Positions 8,721-15,975 of a DNA stretch of 25,114 nt are shown piece after piece (position 1 is the stretch's first letter; every line of letters starts with the position of its first letter). Under the pieces are notes generated by a model. It was not told the origin of the DNA. It ran no database searches and was given only the letters and a program-made list of their open reading frames with translations. The stretch spans positions 1-25,114 of IMG/VR virus record IMGVR_UViG_3300047171_000139. The stretch is one strand, 5' to 3'. Origin of the DNA: a virus. The position numbers and the translations under genes are program-made.

Positions 8721-9389
8721 TTAGTTAGAGATATTGGTCCAGGCCACGCCATTGGTCGGCAAAACCCCCGCCACCGCGGCATAAATCTCAGCATCACTTA
8801 AAGTGCCAGATAATTCGGCGACATCAACATAATAAAGCGGCGCGCTATTATATCCGCCCGGCCCGTTATTATACCCGCCTGCATGGCTTGCCGAGGTGGC
8901 ATTGGGCCGATAAACTGTAATAAAAAACTGATAGGGCGTATTTAAACTGCCATAACCACCTGTGATGTTGTAGCCGAGCGCGATAGAACTATAGCCGCCA
9001 GTATCAGTCGCATTGCGGGGTTCAAATATCCGTGGTGCGCGGCCCGTTAATGCCGTCACCGCTTGCGCCACCGCCGGCCTGGTCGCCCGCGGTAAGATCA
9101 AATTGCTTTGAATGCGTTGACGATACGCGGCATCCGCTTCACCCGCACGGCGCGGCAAATAACTGCCAAAATAATCCACTGCCGCCATATCCAAAAATAA
9201 TCCGCTCGCCGTGGCAATGCGTCCCTGCGCCTTCACCGATTGTAAAAGACTATGCAACCCGCTCCAAGCGCTCGCGAAACCAGTCAAAATCGCGTTCAGT
9301 TTTGGTGCTGTATCGCCAAACCACCTGGCCGGCAAAACCTGCCGCAGCCTCGACACGATATCATTTGTATCACCAACCATAGCGCTCAC
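8721..9389 (-). CDS. Baseplate wedge protein, Mu gp48 / P2 I-like
   Basis: A 222-residue protein following the gpJ-like gene, as in Mu (gp47-gp48) and P2 (J-I). The N-terminal 120 residues (RLRQVLPARWF, LDMAAVDYFGSYLPRR, AYRQRIQSNLILPRATRPAV) match the usual layout of this family: a helical wedge domain, then the 'R.rI..el...rgTr..i...i..ltG' segment. The C-terminal half has several GGY-containing turns. The first possible start is GTG at 9389, overlapping the gpJ stop by four bases (GTGA); ATG at 9380 is an alternative that shortens the protein by three residues. It should cap the wedge and link baseplate to fibres. Confidence 0.83.
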   Translation of the reverse strand: MSAMVGDTNDIVSRLRQVLPARWFGDTAPKLNAILTGFASAWSGLHSLLQSVKAQGRIATASGLFLDMAAVDYFGSYLPRRAGEADAAYRQRIQSNLILPRATRPAVAQAVTALTGRAPRIFEPRNATDTGGYSSIALGYNITGGYGSLNTPYQFFITVYRPNATSASHAGGYNNGPGGYNSAPLYYVDVAELSGTLSDAEIYAAVAGVLPTNGVAWTNISN

Positions 9390-10510
9390 GTCACCGTAAC
9401 CGTGCCCGTGCGCACGACACCAAATAATCCAGGCACGATATCGGCGGTTCCACCATTGAGCAGCAAACCAGAAACATTATTAATAGAACTGGATGCCTCG
9501 TACGCCAACTGCGCCAGTTTGGTGTAACCAAGCATGGCACCAATCTGCAACCCCGCAATATAGGTCTCGATCGACGCCGCCACCGCCGTCACTGCCGCAC
9601 TATGCGAGCTGCCCGCCACCGTGGTCAGCGTCAATGCAACATTCGCCAATTCCACAATCGGCCCCTGCACCGCAAAACTCGTACCCACCGGCCGCACTGC
9701 ATTCACCGCCTGCCACACCGTACTCAAAAGGCTGGCTGGCGGGCTGCCAGACCCATCATCAACCGTAACAATAAAATGGCCCATCTGTGTCGCCGCATTC
9801 TGGCTTACATTCTCACTAATTTGATAGCTTAATCCCTGCTGTATAGAGGCGACAGCACCGGCAATAGAAATATTGGTCGCTTTTGAAAGACCACTCAAAT
9901 AAATATTAAATCTACTTTTGAACGCAGCGTCAGATTCCGCATCTTGGCCAGCCGTCAACGCCGCAGCATTGGTAACGGTGTCAATACCAGCGACCGCCGA
10001 ACTCAGTAATGAAATAGCCCCAGGCAGCACATTACCAGCGCTTCCCGGCACCATGGCAACCACCGCGACACTCAGGCTCGCAAGGCCGGCCGCGAGCGTA
10101 AATCCATTGGTAAAACTGCTAAAGGTTGCATTCGTAGGGTCTGCAACCACCATGAAACTCTGCGTGTTATCGCCAGTAGAGACGACGGTACCAACCGGTA
10201 CGAAAGCCGAAATACTAGGGGTAAAACGCGAAAACGTCACGCTACCACTGGCAGCAACCGCCGGCAATCGGATAAACGAAAAATCCGCCCCAAAACTATC
10301 GACATCTGCCCCGGCGCTCGTCATCAGACGTGTGGCAGAGAGAACCTGAACAATCAGCCACTGGATCCAAAGTGCAACCGACGCATTCGCTTCCAGGACA
10401 GCGCGCAGCACAGATCCCGCAGTCAGATCCAAGAAACTCTGCGCTGCGCCCTGAACTGAGGCCGCCATGCCCTCAACCAGCGCTGAAAAATTTTGTAATG
10501 ATAGCTGCAT
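9386..10510 (-). CDS. Baseplate assembly protein J-like (Mu gp47)
   Basis: A 374-residue protein with the typical baseplate-J start: a helix with FLDLTAGSVLRAVLEA near residues 26-41, then ADVDSFGADFSFIRLPA near 68-84, then a long beta-rich middle (FTPSISAFVPVGTVVSTG). The AESDAAFKSRF segment near 190-200 is the conserved 'E.de.fR.R' of the family. It lies between gpW-like and gp48-like genes, the canonical order. J-type proteins form the wedge ring around the hub. The ATG follows TAGGTATT, a modest ribosome site. Confidence 0.88.
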   Translation of the reverse strand: MQLSLQNFSALVEGMAASVQGAAQSFLDLTAGSVLRAVLEANASVALWIQWLIVQVLSATRLMTSAGADVDSFGADFSFIRLPAVAASGSVTFSRFTPSISAFVPVGTVVSTGDNTQSFMVVADPTNATFSSFTNGFTLAAGLASLSVAVVAMVPGSAGNVLPGAISLLSSAVAGIDTVTNAAALTAGQDAESDAAFKSRFNIYLSGLSKATNISIAGAVASIQQGLSYQISENVSQNAATQMGHFIVTVDDGSGSPPASLLSTVWQAVNAVRPVGTSFAVQGPIVELANVALTLTTVAGSSHSAAVTAVAASIETYIAGLQIGAMLGYTKLAQLAYEASSSINNVSGLLLNGGTADIVPGLFGVVRTGTVTVT

Positions 10511-10515
10511 AATAC

Positions 10516-10878
10516 CTACACTGAAAAGGACAAAACGGAGCTTTGGCCGGTTGGCGCATCCGTGTAGCGCAGCATCAGCGTCACCGTCCCATCATTGGCA
10601 ACATTAAGCGCAACCGATGGCGCAGGGCTGGCCGCCACTGCCGGCTCAAGCTGTAACTGCGCTTTCGTGATGCCAATAATCGATGCCGGTGCGGCTGGAA
10701 TCCCAACAAACTGCCCCAGCCCAGCGCCATAACTAAGCTGCCAGATATAGTCACCGGGATTGGTCAGAAGCCGTCGCATGACCCGATCCTGCGTCAAAGC
10801 CATGCCCTCGGAAATCGCAAGATCGCCGGTCGCGCTAACGCTCAAATCACCACCAAACTGCAACGCCAAATCCGCCAT
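10516..10878 (-). CDS. Baseplate protein W / gp25-like (Mu gp46)
   Basis: A 120-residue protein. Its first half has LSVSATGDLAISEGMALTQD, then RRLLTNPGDYIWQLSYGAGL, the repeated-lysozyme-like GPW/gp25 pattern in which the 'l.T.pGe....p.yG..l' segment is diagnostic. The second half is a small beta domain ending in FSV. The start codon overlaps the preceding gpV-like stop by one base (TAATG). In known contractile tails the gp25/W protein fastens the sheath to the baseplate and is part of the contraction trigger. Confidence 0.85.
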   Translation of the reverse strand: MADLALQFGGDLSVSATGDLAISEGMALTQDRVMRRLLTNPGDYIWQLSYGAGLGQFVGIPAAPASIIGITKAQLQLEPAVAASPAPSVALNVANDGTVTLMLRYTDAPTGQSSVLSFSV

Positions 10879-11423
10879 TATACGGTTTCCAGGGGCTGAC
10901 TCGTTACACCACCCTGCGGCACGCTATGCGTATGGCTATCATAGACACTCCGCAGATGATTAACCGTCCCATGCGCGCCGGCATGATCCGAAATATCCCC
11001 TGAAACCACTAGATTTCCTACGACATTCACAACCGGCGCTTGCAAGGTAATCGATCCATCATTATGCAGCTTCAAGAAACTGCCGCTTTGGTGGAGCAGC
11101 CAAAATTCACCCGCAGGTGCTGCCGGCGGCAGATCCACCGCCGACCATACCGCGCCGATGACAACACCTTGCTCAGCGTCACCCTCTTGCGCAATCACCA
11201 TCACCTGTGCGCCAGGCACCAAAGGCGCACATAACCCCCATCCAGACCCCACCCATAATGACAACACTGGCAGCCAGCCACTCAACACATTTTCAGGCTG
11301 CATAAGCACCCGCGCGGCATAGGAATTGGGATCAAAACTTGATACTAAACCGAACCGTGTTATTCCGGTCATACCATCCAATCCAGCCGCACGCGCCTTC
11401 ACAGTGTTCCATAACTGGTCCAT
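10878..11423 (-). CDS. Baseplate spike protein V-like (Mu gp45)
   Basis: A 181-residue puncturing-spike protein. An OB-fold-like N-terminus (FGLVSSFDPNSYAARVLM, then ENVLSGWLPV, then GAQVMVIAQEGDAEQGVVIG) is followed by a short beta-helical segment (GSFLKLHNDGSITLQAP) and the tip sequence YDSHTHSVPQGG. The His-x-His at residues 164-166 matches the iron-binding HxH at the apex of P2 gpV-type spikes. ATG at 11423 is chosen over GTG at 11429 because GGAG lies five bases upstream of the ATG. Its neighbours (hub upstream, W downstream) agree with the call. Confidence 0.87.
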   Translation of the reverse strand: MDQLWNTVKARAAGLDGMTGITRFGLVSSFDPNSYAARVLMQPENVLSGWLPVLSLWVGSGWGLCAPLVPGAQVMVIAQEGDAEQGVVIGAVWSAVDLPPAAPAGEFWLLHQSGSFLKLHNDGSITLQAPVVNVVGNLVVSGDISDHAGAHGTVNHLRSVYDSHTHSVPQGGVTSQPLETV

Positions 11424-11471
11424 TTTCACTCCGAAGCCAAAACTGCCAAATGCCTGCCTTAGGACTGCTCA

Positions 11472-12467
11472 TTATTGAGCGAATGCCCTCACCGTCTGGC
11501 TAAAACTCCGTTTTGCCCTAACCGAGCGCCTTATCACTTCAACCGTATATGTCTGATCAAAGACAGATCCTGTACCACTCAATACAAATTGTTGCCCCGG
11601 CATCGTGGTTAAATCCGCAGGCATAGTTCCCATAAGCATCGTCTTATGCCGGTTAAGCAGTGCCAAATGGCAAGCTGCCAAATCACCAGCCTGGCTGGAC
11701 GTAAGATTGGGCTTGATAATGGTGGGAGAAAACCCATGCCCTGAACTCTGCATAATGGTTTTTTTATTTCGTATATTCCAAGATTTAACCATAGTTCCCG
11801 TCGGCACAGTTGCCGCCATATCAACCATTAGATGGCTGAAATTATTAACTGTTAGTGCCAGCACGGGACCGGCTTGCACTGGCCCAAAATACAGCACCGT
11901 ACCACTTACTGACAGGCTAAAACCTTCAATATAGGCTAATCCTGTTAACAAATCCCACGCCGTCATGTTGCGTGAATGCAAATTCATAATCGTGCGTGCA
12001 TGATCAATCTCGTAATATTGTCCGATCATCGTCGACGTCGACGTCACATCGGGTGTGAGGTTGAACTGCTCAGCAATCTGAATCGCGACTTGGCTTGCCG
12101 TCTGGTTGACATAAGTCTCTGATAACTCAGTATCAATCAGCCGTGCCGCCAAATCACGTCCCGCCAACACAACATTATTGGCGCCAAAGTCAATTTCAAT
12201 ATTATCAATCTGTCCAGTTATCAAACTTAAAAAACCAGAGCCAGCAATGGCTGCGCTGATCGTAATCACCTGCATCCCAAGTGAGGAAAAATACTGTGCT
12301 GTAGTAAAATCAGTCGCCCCGATCGCAAAGCCGATCCTGAATCTGTCAGCTGCAAAATAGCCAACATTTTCAACCTCCATAAAGGTCACACCAGGAACCG
12401 TAGCACCTGCTATTTGTGCCAATACCTGCGGCTGATCAACGGGCAATCCCACCCCCCGCACTTGCAT
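11472..12467 (-). CDS. Tail hub / late control D-like protein (Mu gp44)
   Basis: A 331-residue protein in the position of Mu gp44 and P2 D. Features visible: an N-terminal beta-rich domain (residues 1-100), the LITGQIDNIEIDFG-type segment near 102-115, the helix LAARLIDTELSETYVNQTASQVA, and the C-terminal small beta domain ending KRSFSQTVRAFAQ. The PGQQFVLSGTGSVFDQTYTVEVI stretch near 289-311 is typical of hub proteins. The gene starts inside the preceding LysM gene, overlapping it by 32 bases in another frame. It forms the trimeric hub on which the spike sits and the tube grows. Confidence 0.83.
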   Translation of the reverse strand: MQVRGVGLPVDQPQVLAQIAGATVPGVTFMEVENVGYFAADRFRIGFAIGATDFTTAQYFSSLGMQVITISAAIAGSGFLSLITGQIDNIEIDFGANNVVLAGRDLAARLIDTELSETYVNQTASQVAIQIAEQFNLTPDVTSTSTMIGQYYEIDHARTIMNLHSRNMTAWDLLTGLAYIEGFSLSVSGTVLYFGPVQAGPVLALTVNNFSHLMVDMAATVPTGTMVKSWNIRNKKTIMQSSGHGFSPTIIKPNLTSSQAGDLAACHLALLNRHKTMLMGTMPADLTTMPGQQFVLSGTGSVFDQTYTVEVIRRSVRAKRSFSQTVRAFAQ

Positions 12468-12624
12468 CTTGCGGCGGTATCACCAGCGTCTGCAACCCGC
12501 TAATCACAGGATCAGAGAGCCCGTTGGCCTGCGCGATCCTGATCCATTGCGTCGCATCATTCAAATATTGTGCAGCGATCTGAAACAAATTACCCCCGGC
12601 CACCGTTATCACCTGACGACTCAT
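12436..12624 (-). CDS. LysM-type tail protein X-like
   Basis: A 62-residue protein that is almost wholly one LysM-like module: VITVAGGNLFQIAAQYLND, then WIRIAQANGL, then LQTLVIPPQ. P2 gpX and similar small LysM tail proteins are this size. Its ATG overlaps the stop of the GpU-like gene (ATGA), and its own end overlaps the hub gene start. In P2 the X gene sits elsewhere; here it lies between U and D equivalents, an order also seen in other contractile phages. It probably stabilises the hub-tube junction. Confidence 0.82.
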   Translation of the reverse strand: MSRQVITVAGGNLFQIAAQYLNDATQWIRIAQANGLSDPVISGLQTLVIPPQDASAGGGIAR

Positions 12625-13319
12625 ATCAACGCCCCCGCCGCATTCACCGCCGCCCGGTTTATATAACCGCTCATGTTGCTAAGTGCTGCCATTTGGCTCG
12701 ATGCACTCATCAATTGCCCAATACCGCCAGCGCCCGATACCGGATCAGAGGCCCCGTTTACCGCCAAAACGCCGGAATTAAGTGCTATACCGCCGCTCGC
12801 CAAACCCGCTGCAATTCCTGCCTGCACCACCGAAAACCCAGTCAGGCTTGCCGCGCTCAAACCAGCAATTGAAACCCCCGCCTGATCACTCAAAGCAGCC
12901 GCCGCTGTCAAATCATTACCAACCAAACTCACCAATGGCGCAGCTAGGGCCGCCAATGCTGCCACCGGGTCCGTCACTACCTCACAATGAATGGTAAAAG
13001 GTATCAAGGTAGGTTTTCTATATTCTGCCGTGAACTCAGAAATCACAACCGCGTAAAAAAAACGATCCCAAACCAGCGGCAAAGTGGCACCAAGTGCCCG
13101 TGCCACATCCAATATCTGCGCCCTGTTCGCCGCATCAGAACCTGAAAAAATTCCTGAAAACGAGATCTCACCATCATCAATCCCGAGAACCGAGATAACC
13201 CTGCCGCCCCCTATTAAGGCTTGTACAGCCACACGCTGCTTGCCGCCGAAATTAATTTTTTCTGGAACTTCCATATTCGTAAATGTAACTTCGCCCAGGC
13301 TCAAAGAGATACCATTCAT
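12621..13319 (-). CDS. GpU-like tail protein with Ala/Gly-rich C-terminal extension
   Basis: A 232-residue protein. Residues 1-116 match the GpU-type pattern: a PEKINFGGKQRVAVQ entry, GGGRVISVLGIDDGEISFSG, helix ANRAQILDVARALG, then LVWDRFFYAVVISEFTAEY and IPFTIHCEVVTDP. From about 117 to the end the sequence is rich in Ala, Gly and Ser with hydrophobic helical stretches (VAALAALAAPLVSLVG, GIAAGLASGGIAL). P2 gpU, about 160 residues, lacks so long a tail. ATG at 13319 is preferred over TTG at 13322; AGAGG lies seven bases upstream. The gene follows the chaperone frameshift ORF by only 39 bases, where a tape-measure gene would be expected. The C-terminal tail may do part of a tape-measure job; that is inference. 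Confidence 0.68.
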   Translation of the reverse strand: MNGISLSLGEVTFTNMEVPEKINFGGKQRVAVQALIGGGRVISVLGIDDGEISFSGIFSGSDAANRAQILDVARALGATLPLVWDRFFYAVVISEFTAEYRKPTLIPFTIHCEVVTDPVAALAALAAPLVSLVGNDLTAAAALSDQAGVSIAGLSAASLTGFSVVQAGIAAGLASGGIALNSGVLAVNGASDPVSGAGGIGQLMSASSQMAALSNMSGYINRAAVNAAGALI

Positions 13320-13358
13320 CAATATACCTCTAAACTTAACATATCAAAAGATTTATAA

Positions 13359-13828
13359 TTAAACCTCATTCCATTTTGAACGAGTCCAGTCAAAGCTCAG
13401 CCCATCCAAGGTCCCAAACGCAACCACGTAAGCATAACGCTCCGTATCATCCAAAGCAAAAGCGATATCATATGGCACCCCCCGTCCAATCAGATACAGG
13501 CAGTCAATGAGCGCAGGGTGCCTTAGGAGTTTCCCGCTTGAACCGATACTGTTATAATATCATTTGCAGCAAAATTATCGTCAATTGCCGCAATACCAGC
13601 ATCCCCAAGTCGTTCTACCGCCGCCTCTATACCGGACTCATTAATTGGAAAAGGCACTGGTATGCCGTCAATCATGGCAGCCGATGCAGCCGTCATCGCC
13701 AGAGCCATATATACATCATTACGTGCCAATTCCGGACCAAGCGCTTTATACAGCCGCAATTGCTCCAAAACCCCAATCCGCCGGAGCATAATCGTCCGCC
13801 CCGCTTTATCAACCAGAACATCATTCAT
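13359..13828 (-). CDS. Tail assembly chaperone, -1 frameshift fusion product
   Basis: Predicted 156-residue protein made when ribosomes slip one base back at the GGGAAAC site (13535-13529). The first 100 residues equal those of the short chaperone. Reading then continues in the -1 frame for 56 codons (LLRHPALIDCLYLIGRG... to ...FDWTRSKWNEV) and ends with TAA at 13361-13359. The extension has no start codon of its own, is open throughout, and has the aromatic-rich 'DWxxxxW' ending often seen in the T domain of G-GT or E-E' proteins. By analogy with lambda G/GT and P2 E/E', the fusion recruits tube subunits onto the tape measure. Total span is 470 bases, consistent with re-reading one base. Confidence 0.8.
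13523..13828 (-). CDS. Tail assembly chaperone, short product (P2 E / lambda G-like)
   Basis: A 101-residue, mostly helical protein whose ATG overlaps the tail-tube stop (ATGA). It lies directly after sheath and tube genes, where P2 has E and Mu has gp41. Internal features: LRRIGVLEQLRLYKALG near 15-31 and a MAAxxxxIDGIPVPFP loop near 49-61, common in such chaperones. It ends one codon after a canonical slippery heptamer, which supports the chaperone call independently of sequence similarity. In known systems the short form is made in large excess over the fusion. Confidence 0.82.
   Translation of the reverse strand: MNDVLVDKAGRTIMLRRIGVLEQLRLYKALGPELARNDVYMALAMTAASAAMIDGIPVPFPINESGIEAAVERLGDAGIAAIDDNFAANDIITVSVQAGNS
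13529..13535 (-). promoter_or_regulatory. -1 programmed frameshift slippery heptamer GGGAAAC
   Basis: On the coding strand the heptamer reads G GGA AAC in exactly the zero-frame phase required for XXXYYYZ slippage; AAC is codon 100 and the zero-frame stop follows one codon later. The same signal type is used in many tail chaperone genes. I did not find a convincing stimulatory hairpin by eye downstream. Confidence 0.85.
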
Positions 13829-14256
13829 GATACGCTCACCCGGCCGGAAGCATAAAAATCCAGCTTCTGTACAACAGTAGAATCACCTTTATAGGCACCA
13901 GATGAGGTCAGCTTGAAAACAACGCCATTAAACTGATAGGTGGACGTCGAACCATCTGGCTCATTAATATACTGATACAACGTCCCTGCATTGATTGATT
14001 GACCTGCTAAATAGGCCTGCTCTATAGACGCAATAAAATTGTCAACATCTGATGAGCCACGATCCAAACTAAAGCTGCCAGACCATCCCTTCGGCAATTC
14101 GGCCCCCAGCTGGACACCATCAAGCCGGTCAACTCGTACCATCAATGTCAATTGCCGCGCCTCAAAACCCGTAACATGCGACATATCAACCCGGCCAAAC
14201 GGCCCCATCACCACAACCTGGCAATCACTGCCAACAGAAAATGTATTGTAAGGCAT
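13825..14256 (-). CDS. Tail tube protein
   Basis: A 143-residue protein immediately after the sheath gene, the standard place for the tube subunit of a contractile tail. Start at ATG 14256 (MPYNTFSVGSD), which follows AGAGGAAATTCC; an in-frame upstream start would overlap the sheath end. Visible features: an alternating beta pattern (CQVVVMGPFGRVDMSHVTGFEA; LTLMVRVDRLDG), a GSFSLDRGSSDVDNFIASIEQAYL helix-containing segment, and YQFNGVVFKLTSSGAYKGDSTVVQ near the end, as in tube proteins with a two-sheet fold. It should form hexameric rings around the DNA channel. Confidence 0.83.
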   Translation of the reverse strand: MPYNTFSVGSDCQVVVMGPFGRVDMSHVTGFEARQLTLMVRVDRLDGVQLGAELPKGWSGSFSLDRGSSDVDNFIASIEQAYLAGQSINAGTLYQYINEPDGSTSTYQFNGVVFKLTSSGAYKGDSTVVQKLDFYASGRVSVS

Positions 14257-14267
14257 GGAATTTCCTC

Positions 14268-15821
14268 TCAACTATTCGTCTGTGTAACCTGCGTGCTCAC
14301 CTGCACCGTCTGGCCACCCTGCACATTCACAATGAACTTCTCATTGATGGCCTGATACTGCACTTGCACGTCAGCCTGCACATATCCCAGCGACGTCCTG
14401 CTTGTTGGATTATTACTGATATCACAGACCACCGCGAATGGTTGCGCTCCATTGGTACTGCCGAGCATCCCTTGGCTCAACAACCCATTCAAAAACGCCA
14501 TTAACGTTGAACGAATATTTTGAAATAACGTTGTGTTGACCAACTGGCCAACGTAGATACCCATGCCCGAGGCCAAAGTACTCGCGATATAATTTGTCAA
14601 TCTTGTATAATTATCACCATTAATCGCTGCATTCGATGACGAATTATGCCCCCCCCGTACGCCCCAATACGCACCGCCTGGCTGCGGATTAGCAATCACG
14701 TCAATACCTGCCGATAACAGGGCGGATAGATCGGCGCTGGCATAGGTCGTGGCCGTCCCGCCGCCGGTCTGCCCCGATTTCTGGGATCCAATCACACCAT
14801 AAAGCGGCTTGTTAAGCGAGGACTGTTCGGGCGAGAGATTCGCGAGGCGCCCAGCGGCAAAGCCCTGCGGCGATACAAGGCGAGTCAAAGCATTCGCCTG
14901 ATCATACCAATAAATCCAGTCACCAAACATGAGCTTGGCGGCATAGCTATCAATGCCCGAAATCATCTTAACAGTCACAGCATTGGCAATATCGTCGCCT
15001 GCCGGTCCCGTCAAAATCATATAGACACTCTCAGAGAGTCCAAACTCTGTCTGCACACTCCATTGCGTCGGATCATCAGTGTCGGCCAGCAGCGCGACCG
15101 CACAGCCCTGGCCCCGCAGCGCATACATCCCCAGGCGCGGCAATGTATCAACACCCACCAAGGTTGCAGCGTCAATTGTCAATGCACCATCGCTGCCAAG
15201 CGTTCCACTGCTAAACGAATAAACCGAGGCCTGCGGCGTCGCACTCGCCCCAGCGATACCCGCCATGACAAGCTGTGATGGTCCACGTAACGCACCGTTG
15301 CCATTATTAATAGCGTTCGCCAACGTATCCCAAAATGTCAGACCCGTTCCGGTTATATTGTCAAAAACCTCAGGATTAAGGCCAGGCAGGGCGATCGTCA
15401 CGCGCCACGAATTGGCCGCTGATCCCGCCGAAAATGTTACTGATAATGTGTTGCCAAGGCTGCCCGTATATAAAGCGGTCAGCGTGATGCTCCCCAAAAT
15501 CGTTAAACTTGCGGCCGCATCGCTGCCATCGGTCGCGCGCACACAACGAAAATTTCCGGCCCCCTGCTGTACGGCAATCGCAACCTGGGTTCCCATATCA
15601 TATTTGCGCGCCATCACGGGCCCAAAAAGAGTCGCATAATCACTCATGGTGCCAATAATTGTCGGCTCGCCAACTGGCCCCCAACTCGCCGTACCAACAA
15701 TGCCAAGCGTATCTGTTGGCACTCCATTTAACAACAATGTCTGCGGCGGCACAATCTGGACGTAAAGATCGGGAACAATCAGAGCCGTTGTATTAATAGC
15801 ACCTTGCTGAACAATTGGCAT
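14268..15821 (-). CDS. Contractile tail sheath protein
   Basis: A 517-residue sheath subunit. The N-terminus (LIVPDLYVQIVPPQTLLLNGVPTDTLGIVGTASWGPVGEP) is the characteristic start in which the first strand is donated to neighbouring subunits; 'D..tlfGpv...' follows near 61-70. A variable protruding domain spans roughly 90-260. The C-terminal part contains PLYGVIGSQKSGQTGGG, INPQPGG-like turns and the conserved closing segment (TSRTSLGYVQADVQVQYQAINEKFIVNV), which mediates sheath handshake contacts. Its presence shows the tail is contractile. It follows a 46-aa gene and precedes the tube gene by 11 bases. Confidence 0.92.
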   Translation of the reverse strand: MPIVQQGAINTTALIVPDLYVQIVPPQTLLLNGVPTDTLGIVGTASWGPVGEPTIIGTMSDYATLFGPVMARKYDMGTQVAIAVQQGAGNFRCVRATDGSDAAASLTILGSITLTALYTGSLGNTLSVTFSAGSAANSWRVTIALPGLNPEVFDNITGTGLTFWDTLANAINNGNGALRGPSQLVMAGIAGASATPQASVYSFSSGTLGSDGALTIDAATLVGVDTLPRLGMYALRGQGCAVALLADTDDPTQWSVQTEFGLSESVYMILTGPAGDDIANAVTVKMISGIDSYAAKLMFGDWIYWYDQANALTRLVSPQGFAAGRLANLSPEQSSLNKPLYGVIGSQKSGQTGGGTATTYASADLSALLSAGIDVIANPQPGGAYWGVRGGHNSSSNAAINGDNYTRLTNYIASTLASGMGIYVGQLVNTTLFQNIRSTLMAFLNGLLSQGMLGSTNGAQPFAVVCDISNNPTSRTSLGYVQADVQVQYQAINEKFIVNVQGGQTVQVSTQVTQTNS

Positions 15822-15824
15822 CGT

Positions 15825-15965
15825 CTACGCCCCCTTTACCACGACGCGCACCACATGGTTCGCCTGCGGCCCAGACAGAATTTTAGCAATCAACGCGCTA
15901 TCGCTTATTTTTTCACCACGCGTATAGCCGGCAAACGGCTTTACGACAACCAGTTCAAATGTCAT
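15825..15965 (-). CDS. Small protein before the sheath (Mu gp38-like position)
   Basis: A 46-residue protein (MTFELVVVKPFAGYTRGEKI ... VVVKGA). ATG at 15965 is preferred to longer in-frame starts because AAGGGA lies eight bases upstream and the longer version overlaps the previous gene. It sits between the tail-terminator-like gene and the sheath, where Mu encodes gp38 (DUF2635), a similarly small protein beginning with a VKP-like stretch. Family membership is plausible by position and size only. Function is unknown. Confidence 0.6.
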   Translation of the reverse strand: MTFELVVVKPFAGYTRGEKISDSALIAKILSGPQANHVVRVVVKGA

Positions 15966-15975
15966 TTCAATTCCC

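Noticed and set aside
13359-13522. Independent small gene between chaperone and GpU-like gene
   Set aside because: The open frame has no usable start codon with a ribosome site and joins the chaperone frame exactly at the slip site, so it is better read as a frameshift extension.
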